Shown: positions 1 to 4,115 of the stretch, piece after piece
Numbering within the stretch: the stretch's first letter is position 1
Layout of the letters: each line of letters begins with the position of its first letter
Assembly (NCBI GenBank): GCA_027371725.1
Contig: DAHXMN010000039.1
Location: 1-6,237, forward strand
Direction: 5' to 3'
Length of the DNA: 6,237 nt
From: Candidatus Woesearchaeota archaeon
GTDB lineage: Archaea; Nanobdellota; Nanobdellia; Woesearchaeales; UBA525
The notes under the pieces: generated by a model
What the model saw: only the letters and a program-made list of their open reading frames with translations
Databases searched by the model: none
What the model was told of the DNA's origin: nothing
Made by a program: the position numbers and the translations under genes

Positions 1-307
1 GGTGCTCGAGGAACGCGCAGCGAACCTGCGGAAGAACGGCCGGATCACCGAGCAGTCGCTCATCTCATACGACCAGGAGACGCGCGCAGGCCTCAAGGCG
101 CTGAACGAGCGGCTGACCGAGCTGGCCCGCAAAGTGGAAGAGGTCCACGAGAAGATCGACGCGATCTCGGCGGAGCTGTCGGGGGTGGCGAAGCGGCACG
201 AGATCACCGTGCTTGAGCGGTACCTCGACCTCTGGCAGCCGCTCAGCTTCGTGACACGGGACGAGGCGAAGCTCCTCCTCCAGGACGCGCTGACGAAGAG
301 GAAATAG
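1..307 (+). CDS. Coiled-coil protein, DPANN-type, 5'-truncated by the window edge
   Basis: A reading frame is open from the first bases to a TAG at 305-307, giving at least 101 residues. A GTG lies at base 2, but the true start may be upstream, so the N-terminus is unknown. In the visible part, residues about 28-62 form a charged amphipathic helix of coiled-coil type (Leu/Val/Ile spacing with many Glu/Lys/Arg). It is followed by a compact C-terminal module, residues 69-95, containing LERYLDLWQPLSFVT and then an acidic helix. No signal peptide or TM segment is visible. I recall this combination (coiled coil, then a 'LEKY-x-x-x-W-x-P-x-x-FVT' tail) from small uncharacterised proteins of DPANN archaea; that is memory, not a search. 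A second coiled-coil gene follows 422 bases downstream, but it has its own promoter. The function is unknown, perhaps a structural or adaptor role by inference. Confidence 0.75.
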   Translation, partial: VLEERAANLRKNGRITEQSLISYDQETRAGLKALNERLTELARKVEEVHEKIDAISAELSGVAKRHEITVLERYLDLWQPLSFVTRDEAKLLLQDALTKRK

Positions 308-571
308 GGACGCTTTCTCTCATTCACGGGCATCGTCGCTGTCTTGGCACTAAATCCTGCGGCGAGCACGACCGTGCGTTTGCGTGTCCGTAGGGTACGC
401 GAGCCGCCGACAGAATCCCGCAGCGGAGCGAGGGCAACTAGGCCGCAGCGACGATGCTCCTCGGTACATCGTCGGCATCACGGTTGCCGCGGAGAGATCG
501 TCCTCAGCCCTCTTCGAGCTCCTGATCCTCCGGTCCGGAACAAACGTCCACGACGCGCGTAGCGGATTGGC

Positions 572-590
572 GCAACGACGCAAGTCGTGC
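572..590 (+). other. GNRA-capped hairpin
   Basis: ACGAC (575-579) and GTCGT (584-588) enclose the tetraloop GCAA (580-583). Two further G-C pairs (572-573 with 589-590) extend the stem past a bulged A at 574. GCAA belongs to the stable GNRA loop class found in structured RNAs, and reading the other strand would give TTGC instead. It sits inside a possible three-way junction closed by GGAAC (537-541) and GTTCC (641-645). Confidence 0.4.
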
Positions 591-611
591 AGAGGAACCG
601 CGGTGACTCTG

Positions 612-634
612 CTGCGGCGCCAAGCGCGTCGCAG
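612..634 (+). other. Nine-base-pair hairpin
   Basis: Bases 612-620 pair with 626-634 over nine positions, including one G-T pair (617 with 629), around a five-base loop CAAGC. It stacks directly on a flanking stem formed by 594-599 with 635-640. The loop side of this hairpin is one of the blocks shared with the region upstream of aspS. Confidence 0.35.
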
Positions 635-685
635 GGTTCTGTTCCAAAGCGACAACCGTGGCGATGCCAATGCGACGGGCATAAC

Positions 686-723
686 ATTTAAATACTGCCC
701 GGCCGACAAGAGAGCGAGGTGAG
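686..723 (+). promoter_or_regulatory. TATA box and Shine-Dalgarno of the 730 gene
   Basis: TTTAAATA at 687-694 fits an archaeal TATA box. A transcript starting about 25-27 bases downstream would begin near 716. GAGGTGAG at 716-723 is a strong complement to the archaeal 16S rRNA 3' end and ends six bases before the ATG at 730. This gene therefore appears to have a very short leader that is almost all SD, unlike the leaderless promoters elsewhere in the window. The box is nearly palindromic and could in principle also act on the minus strand. Confidence 0.65.
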
Positions 724-729
724 ACCCTG

Positions 730-1335
730 ATGCCGGCGTATGGCGGAAACCCTGAGAAGAGCGTCCCTCTCACACGGATTGAGGATATGCAGATGAAGGG
801 GATGACGAACAACCAGATCATCCAGACGCTGCAGCGGGACGGGTTCACCAGCACCGAGATCTTCGACGCGCTCAACCAGGCGAACATGCAGCCCATGCAC
901 CAGATGGGCGCCATGCCTCAGGATCCTGGCATGGGATTCCCGTCGATGGGGATGCCGCCGCCGCCCGGCCCGTCGATGCAGGACATGCCGCCCGGCGACC
1001 TCGGCGGCTCCACGAACGAGGAGCTCATCGAGGCGATGATCGACGAGAAGTGGAGCGAGCTCTCCAAGGTCATCGGCAAGATCGTCGAGTGGAAGGAAGC
1101 CACCTCTGCGCGGATCGAGAAGCTCGAACAGCGGATGGATGACCTCAAGGCGGAGATGGACCGGCTCCACGAAGGGGTGGTCGGCAAGATCGGCGAGTAC
1201 GACAAGAACATCCTCGAAGTCGGCGCGGAAGTCAAGGCGATGGAGAAGGTCTTCTCGAAAGTCCTGCCGGTCTTCACGGACAACGTCGCCCAGCTGAATC
1301 GGATCACGGACCGGATGAAGGACGCGAAGAAGTGA
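730..1335 (+). CDS. Coiled-coil protein with Met/Pro-rich linker, DPANN-type
   Basis: This is a 201-residue soluble protein with three parts. Residues 11-52 look like a small helical bundle of UBA-like style (GMTNNQIIQTLQRDGFTSTE, then IFDALNQA). Residues 53-92 are a flexible linker with nine Met between 53 and 86 and many Pro and Gly. Residues 95-200 are a long, highly charged coiled coil containing DEKWSEL, a WKE turn and a Lys/Asp-rich end. No TM segment or signal peptide is visible. The start is supported by the SD at 716-723. I recall the same architecture (helical N-domain, low-complexity linker, long coiled coil with an 'EEKW' segment) as a widespread uncharacterised DPANN family, from memory and not from a search. 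A scaffold or adaptor role is inference. It is not co-transcribed with the upstream coiled-coil gene, because a 422-base gap and a promoter separate them. Confidence 0.85.
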   Translation: MPAYGGNPEKSVPLTRIEDMQMKGMTNNQIIQTLQRDGFTSTEIFDALNQANMQPMHQMGAMPQDPGMGFPSMGMPPPPGPSMQDMPPGDLGGSTNEELIEAMIDEKWSELSKVIGKIVEWKEATSARIEKLEQRMDDLKAEMDRLHEGVVGKIGEYDKNILEVGAEVKAMEKVFSKVLPVFTDNVAQLNRITDRMKDAKK

Positions 1336-1351
1336 TCATTTACTCACGCCC

Positions 1352-1389
1352 ATGATATTTTGAATATATCGGGTTTCTTGACGAGAAGC
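1352..1389 (+). promoter_or_regulatory. Possible TATA region of the GNAT locus
   Basis: The only AT-rich patch between the 730 gene and the GNAT frame is ATATTTTGAATATAT (1355-1369). Its AATATAT part is centred near 1366, about 24 bases before the GTG at 1390, the spacing expected for a leaderless archaeal mRNA. The box departs from the TTTAAA form used by the other promoters here. Confidence 0.35.
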
Positions 1390-1880
1390 GTGACCATCAA
1401 GATACGGGCCGCGCATCTTGACGATTATTCGCGCATCAAGGCGGTCGACACGTTCGGCGATATACTGGCTCGCCGCTCTCCTCTCGATCAGCTCGACCCT
1501 CATTACAAACAGACGAGAGGAGAGCTGCGCTATCACGAACGGTTCATAGTAAAGAAAGGTCATTGGTGCTACGTCGCGGAAGGCGGGGACTGGCGGGGGA
1601 TTCATCCTCTTCAATGTCGAAGAACGTGAACATTACGGGAAGATCAAGCGGGTCGGTTACATAGACTTGATCGTCGTGGATAAGGACGCACGCGGTCAAG
1701 GGGTCGCCAGACTGTTGATAACGACGCCATACTCCATCTTGAAAAATAAAGGCCTGGGCCGTGTGAAGCTCCCCGTCCAGACCGACAACGGACCGGCCCG
1801 CAGCGTATGGAAGCACTACGGCTTCAAGGATTACCGCGCAGACAGGTACAAGAAGCCAGGGGGCTGTTTCTCTCAGATGA
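1390..1880 (+). pseudogene. GNAT-family N-acetyltransferase, interrupted by two frameshifts
   Basis: GNAT enzymes move an acetyl group from acetyl-CoA to an amine; the substrate here cannot be inferred. The GTG at 1390 opens a frame starting VTIKIRAAHLDDYSRIKAVD, a typical GNAT N-terminus. At the G5 run 1595-1599 the GNAT reading moves to the next frame (FILFNVEE, IDLIVVDKDARGQGVARLL). The acetyl-CoA motif appears as R-G-Q-G-V-A and the C-terminal motif as N-G-P-A-R-S-V-W-K-H-Y-G-F. At a second G5 run, 1859-1863, a further one-base shift would reach a TGA at 1878-1880. Removing one G from each run gives an intact 162-residue protein, the normal size for the family. Its stop would overlap the stop of the convergent membrane gene by eight bases. 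Without the second correction the frame runs about 260 bases into antisense sequence. Base composition looks more AT-rich than the neighbours, which could mean recent acquisition. Confidence 0.75.
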
Positions 1881-2574
1881 AGTCCGGCCGCGCCATGAGC
1901 CAGACCGTGATGGTGGCGATGAGGATGATCGCGATGAGCGCCATCACCTTCGGGTTGAGGAGGGTGTTGACCACGTTGAGACTGAAGCTGTTCGTGGCGG
2001 TCGCGCCCGCCTGGCCCGGCTGCGGCTGGCCGGTGCCGGAGACGCCGTTCAGGTCCTGGCCGGGCTGTAGGACGCCGGTGGTCGTCGTGCCGGTGCCGGT
2101 CGTCCCGGAATCGGTGCCCGTCGTCGGCGGGTAGCCGGCGGGGTTGTACGACACCGAGGTCTGCGCGCCCTGCGTCGCCTCGAGGCTCTGCTGGCCGAAG
2201 GCGCTGCCCAGCGCGAACAGGAGGATGATGAAGACCGCCGCGAGGATCGGGACGTAGACCGGCGCGGTCTTGATGATGGCGCTCAGCTGCCCCTCGCTCA
2301 CGCCGAACATCCGGATGACGAAGAGGGTGAAGAAGAGGAAGAGCACGAGGAAGAGGAACCACGGCGTCATGAACTCGACGACGTAGCGCATCGTGCCGCT
2401 AATCACGGCGAAGAACGCGCTGACCAGGCCGATGATCGCGTACGCACCGTTCCCGACGGATTTGCCGAACGGCTTGATCATGACGAGAAGGCCCCAGACG
2501 ACCACGTAGACGAGGAGGAAGGTGAAGACCACCTTCGCCCCGCCGAGCAGCGTGATGTCGAACAGCGTCGCCAT
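1873..2574 (-). CDS. Five-TM membrane protein with Ser/Thr/Gly-rich loop (operon gene 3)
   Basis: This is a 233-residue membrane protein of unknown function. Predicted TM segments lie at about 15-33, 45-60, 70-88, 105-125 and 208-227. Between TM4 and TM5 is a roughly 75-residue segment rich in Thr, Gly, Gln, Ser and Pro (about 128-200, with runs such as TGTDSGTTGTGTTTTG). Positive residues sit in the TM1-2 loop (K34, K38), the TM3-4 region (R88, K102) and the C-terminus (R229). The N-terminus and the Thr-rich loop are therefore predicted outside and the C-terminus inside. TM1-TM2 (FLLVYVVVWGLL, K, FG, then AYAIIGLVSAFFAVIS) resembles the same part of the two upstream genes, so it looks like a divergent paralog with an inserted extracellular loop. 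The start is supported by GAGGT (minus strand, 2580-2584), five bases before the ATG. It follows the previous gene by 45 bases. The loop could be O-glycosylated, which is inference. Confidence 0.85.
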   Translation of the reverse strand: MATLFDITLLGGAKVVFTFLLVYVVVWGLLVMIKPFGKSVGNGAYAIIGLVSAFFAVISGTMRYVVEFMTPWFLFLVLFLFFTLFVIRMFGVSEGQLSAIIKTAPVYVPILAAVFIILLFALGSAFGQQSLEATQGAQTSVSYNPAGYPPTTGTDSGTTGTGTTTTGVLQPGQDLNGVSGTGQPQPGQAGATATNSFSLNVVNTLLNPKVMALIAIILIATITVWLMARPDFI

Positions 2575-2579
2575 GAATG

Positions 2580-2584
2580 ACCTC
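2580..2584 (-). promoter_or_regulatory. Shine-Dalgarno of operon gene 3
   Basis: GAGGT on the minus strand ends five bases before the ATG at 2574. No TATA-like box is visible in the 45-base gap, which supports translation from a polycistronic mRNA. Confidence 0.6.
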
Positions 2585-2619
2585 TTCCTACCGCTCCCGC
2601 GTCCTCCTGGCCGGCATCC

Positions 2620-3231
2620 TCACTTCTCCTTGTTGTTGTCGAGGATGCTGCCGAAGAACTTGCCGAAGGCGTCTTCCTTCTTGCCTTCCTTGTCGTCTTC
2701 CTTCGTGATGAACCAGATGATGATGGCGAAGATGAGGATGGTGATCACCAGCGCCTGGGTATCGGGGTCCTGGAGGATGTAGAGCCAGTTCGGGAGCACC
2801 CACCAGCCCGCCGCGCTGCCGAAGATGTACACCACGGAGGCGAAGGCGAAGAGGGCGATGATGCCGCTCAGGCTGTTGCTGCCCAGCCTGACCTTGCTGC
2901 CCCAGATGCCGAAGATGAGGAGCACCATGAGGATCGCGACGAGGATGGTGCTCACCTGGGGGAGCGCGTGGTTGATCACGTTCACCACGTCGACGAAGCC
3001 GTTCGAGAGGTAGATGCTCGTCGGGTCGCCCGAACCCCAGAGGACGTGCGGCACCACGACCGACATGCCCATGACGAGGCTGATCACGACGTTGAAGTTC
3101 TTGGACTTCTCGCCGAGGATCTTCGTCTTCTGGAGGACCGCGAAGACGATGGTGAAGATCAGGATGAACGGCAGGATCACATCGAAGAGACCCCAGTTCG
3201 ACAGCGTCTGGAACACGTATTGTTGCGCCAT
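2620..3231 (-). CDS. Five-TM membrane protein, paralog (operon gene 2)
   Basis: This is a 203-residue membrane protein of unknown function. TM segments are predicted at about 15-34, 45-63, 92-110, 120-142 and 158-175. A charged, Lys/Glu/Asp-rich cytoplasmic tail follows (about 177-203). Residues 14-40 (GLFDVILPFILIFTIVFAVL, then QKTKILG) match residues 15-41 of operon gene 1 at 16 of 27 positions, and nearly all other changes are conservative. The two are clearly homologous through TM1 and the first cytoplasmic loop. Positive residues in the TM1-2 loop and in the tail put the N-terminus outside and the C-terminus inside. The loop between TM2 and TM3 (about 64-91, WGSGDPTSIYLSNGF) is larger than in gene 1 and is predicted outside. 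GGGAGG lies seven bases before the ATG, and the gap to the upstream stop is 24 bases. I recall similar 'LPFxLxFTxxxAxLxKTxxLG' proteins from DPANN genomes, always unnamed. Confidence 0.88.
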   Translation of the reverse strand: MAQQYVFQTLSNWGLFDVILPFILIFTIVFAVLQKTKILGEKSKNFNVVISLVMGMSVVVPHVLWGSGDPTSIYLSNGFVDVVNVINHALPQVSTILVAILMVLLIFGIWGSKVRLGSNSLSGIIALFAFASVVYIFGSAAGWWVLPNWLYILQDPDTQALVITILIFAIIIWFITKEDDKEGKKEDAFGKFFGSILDNNKEK

Positions 3232-3238
3232 TTTTCAG

Positions 3239-3244
3239 CCTCCC
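3239..3244 (-). promoter_or_regulatory. Shine-Dalgarno of operon gene 2
   Basis: GGGAGG on the minus strand lies seven bases upstream of the ATG at 3231, in the 24-base gap after the stop of operon gene 1. It fixes the start and supports co-transcription. Confidence 0.6.
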
Positions 3245-3255
3245 TTGACCGTGAT

Positions 3256-3804
3256 TCAGCCTTCCTTCTTCGCCTCGCTGGACGGCGTGTGCATGACGAA
3301 CGCCATCAGGCCGACGATGGCGCCGAGGAGCAGGATGATGCCGACGAACGAGCTGTCCCAGTTCATCATCATGTAGTTCCAGCCGATCTGCAGCCAGCCG
3401 AGGGCGTTCAGGAAGATGAGGATGATGCCGACGAACATGATGACGTAGAAGGCGTGCTTGTAGAATCCCTTCAGCTCGAAGCCGCCCTTGTCGTCCTTGT
3501 GCATCGTGCCGACGAGGAGCATGAAGCAGATGAGCAGCACCAGCAGGAGGACCATGTTGGAGACGACCTCGCTGATGATCGCGACGAGCTGCGCGGACGC
3601 GATGACGAAGAACGCGATGGAGAACGCGATCATGGAGTTGACGTTCTTCTTCGTGAACTCCTTGTCGCCGACGCGCTCGACGCCGAGGACGCGGGTCTTC
3701 TCCAGGAGGGCGTAGACGAGGGTGAAGACGAGGAGGAACGGCAGGACGACGTCATAGAAGCCGACGTCGCCGAAGAAGGCCAGGACACCACCGAACACGC
3801 TCAT
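3256..3804 (-). CDS. Five-TM membrane protein, paralog (operon gene 1)
   Basis: This is a 182-residue membrane protein of unknown function that leads the operon. An upstream in-frame ATG at 3843 would add 13 residues, but that stretch contains the TATA box itself. The start MSVFGGV at 3804 lies about 27 bases from the box, so it is preferred. TM segments are predicted at about 17-36, 55-75, 80-100, 117-138 and 152-172. The TM1-2 loop (KTRVLG to KKN, 36-54), the TM3-4 loop (HKDDKGG, 102-118) and the C-terminus (KKEG) carry the positive charges, giving N-out and C-in. The signature D-V-x-L-P-F-x-L-x-F-T-x-V-x-A-x-L-x-K-T spans 18-37 and is shared with gene 2. The TM4-5 loop is rich in Trp and Met (LGWLQIGWNYMMMNW). 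The three genes probably form a membrane complex, which is inference from operon structure and homology. Confidence 0.88.
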   Translation of the reverse strand: MSVFGGVLAFFGDVGFYDVVLPFLLVFTLVYALLEKTRVLGVERVGDKEFTKKNVNSMIAFSIAFFVIASAQLVAIISEVVSNMVLLLVLLICFMLLVGTMHKDDKGGFELKGFYKHAFYVIMFVGIILIFLNALGWLQIGWNYMMMNWDSSFVGIILLLGAIVGLMAFVMHTPSSEAKKEG

Positions 3805-3825
3805 ACCCGCTTCCTGAGCGAGTGG

Positions 3826-3836
3826 ATATTTAAAGG
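3826..3836 (-). promoter_or_regulatory. Promoter of the membrane protein operon (leaderless)
   Basis: Minus-strand CCTTTAAATAT contains TTTAAA at 3829-3834, centred about 27 bases upstream of the ATG at 3804. That is the archaeal TATA-to-TSS distance, so transcription should start at or next to the start codon. No SD is present before this gene, in contrast to the two genes after it. Confidence 0.65.
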
Positions 3837-3853
3837 TTTCCATCCTTTCAGGA

Positions 3854-3896
3854 CGAGAAACCGACGGAGGAAAACGGAGTTTTCCGGCCGAGAAAC
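3854..3896. promoter_or_regulatory. Inverted repeat flanked by direct repeats, possible operator
   Basis: GGAAAAC (3869-3875) and GTTTTCC (3879-3885) form a perfect seven-base inverted repeat around GGA. It is flanked by two direct copies of CGAGAAAC at 3854-3861 and 3889-3896, 35 bases apart. The site lies about 35-55 bases upstream of the TATA box of the membrane operon, a position more typical of activator binding than of repression. Whether it serves this operon, aspS or neither is unknown. Confidence 0.3.
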
Positions 3897-4052
3897 AGGA
3901 AGTCCCGCCGGTCCACTGACACGAGACGTCATCGCCGCCGCGGCGATATAGTCCTCCCTACGGTCCGGGCAAATCGTCGGACGCTCACGGTTATGGCGCT
4001 GTGGCGCCATGTTCGCGCCCGGGTCTCGTGCCAAGGCGGGGGCGATGATGCC
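3895..4052 (+). repeat. Intergenic element copy 2 (blocks shared with 410-668), structured
   Basis: The blocks in order are ACAGGAAGTCCCGC (3895-3908), GCCGCCGCGGCGAT (3934-3947), ATCGTCGG (3973-3980), TCACGGTT (3985-3992), CTGTGGCGCCATG (3999-4011), GTGCCAAGGCG (4028-4038) and GGCGATG (4041-4047). All have counterparts in the same order in copy 1. This copy can also fold. CACGAGAC (3920-3927) pairs with GTCTCGTG (4023-4030) and encloses three hairpins: 3931-3947 (ATCGCCG/CGGCGAT), 3963-3982 (GTCCG/CGGAC) and 3993-4010 (ATGGCGC/GCGCCAT). It could be a small RNA or a shared regulatory region; no coding potential is apparent. Confidence 0.4.
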
Positions 4053-4085
4053 CGCACAGTCGACTATCGTCCGTCCGCCGTCAGC

Positions 4086-4092
4086 TTTAAAA
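4086..4092 (+). promoter_or_regulatory. aspS promoter (leaderless)
   Basis: TTTAAAA at 4086-4092 is centred 27 bases upstream of the ATG at 4116, so the mRNA should begin at or near the start codon. No SD precedes the ATG. This spacing is the main reason for rejecting the in-frame ATG at 3993 as the start. Confidence 0.65.
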
Positions 4093-4115
4093 GCCGTCCC
4101 CTCTCTCCAAGAGCC

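Larger units (their letters stand above)
410..668 (+). repeat. Intergenic element copy 1 (blocks shared with 3895-4052)
   Basis: Collinear blocks here reappear in the same order and strand upstream of aspS. They are ACAG-AA-TCCCGC (410-421), GCCGCAGCGACGAT (442-455, 12 of 14 matching), ATCGTCGG (468-475), TCACGGTT (478-485), CTGCGGCGCCAAG (612-624, 11 of 13), GTTCCAAAGCG (641-651, 9 of 11) and GGCGATG (660-666). Both copies end a short distance before a TTTAAA promoter box. This copy has about 120 extra bases between TCACGGTT and CTGCGGCGCCAAG, and that segment holds the GNRA-capped hairpin. It may be a diverged dispersed repeat, a small RNA family or a duplicated upstream region. Confidence 0.4.
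308..686 (+). ncRNA. Gene-free region with candidate structured RNA
   Basis: No convincing gene lies between the TAG at 305-307 and the promoter at 687. Open frames here translate to Arg-rich nonsense and run through the promoter. The sequence is rich in inverted repeats: GCATCGTCGCTG (330-341) with CAGCGACGATGC (446-457), 12 perfect pairs; CGACGATG (449-456) with CATCGTCG (467-474), 8 pairs, competing with the former; a hairpin at 572-590 with a GCAA loop; and a 9-bp hairpin at 612-634. The hairpin at 612-634 includes a G-T pair that would be G·U only in a plus-strand RNA, and the GCAA loop is GNRA only on that strand, so plus-strand transcription is favoured. I find no match to tRNA, 5S, SRP or RNase P signatures, and no clear promoter for the RNA itself. 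GC-rich DNA forms hairpins easily, hence the modest confidence. Confidence 0.3.

Noticed and set aside
410..415. ACAGAA here and GAGGAA at 592, as hints of RNase P RNA
   Set aside because: They occur in the wrong order for RNase P RNA and lack the longer conserved context. Each 6-mer is compatible with chance.
634..645. GGTTCTGTTCC as a possible tRNA T-loop
   Set aside because: Key T-loop bases are wrong, and no matching D-arm or acceptor stem is found on either side.
344..722. Overlapping open frames on both strands in the 308-729 region
   Set aside because: Their products are Arg-rich without domain patterns, and frames run through the TATA box of the next gene. High GC alone explains the lack of stops.
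1600..2134. GNAT frame continuing to a stop at 2134
   Set aside because: The last 250 or so bases are antisense to membrane gene 3 and encode Val/Pro-rich sequence unlike any GNAT end. A second one-base shift at 1859-1863 gives a natural end.
3805..3843. 13-residue extension of membrane protein 1 from the ATG at 3843
   Set aside because: The extension would be encoded by the TATA box itself, and the ATG at 3804 has the correct promoter spacing.
2968..3951. Long plus-strand open frame of 327 codons
   Set aside because: It is antisense to the two membrane genes, extremely rich in Asp, Glu, Arg and His, and has no homology-like pattern. The minus-strand proteins have clear TM structure, SD sites and a promoter.
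4040..4083. GATGATG as a C box of a C/D guide RNA
   Set aside because: The C box is imperfect and no proper CTGA D box follows at a suitable distance.
3993..4115. 41-residue N-terminal extension of AspRS from an upstream ATG
   Set aside because: The extension does not resemble any synthetase sequence and contains the promoter. MYRTHTCGEL at 4116 matches the usual AspRS N-terminus.
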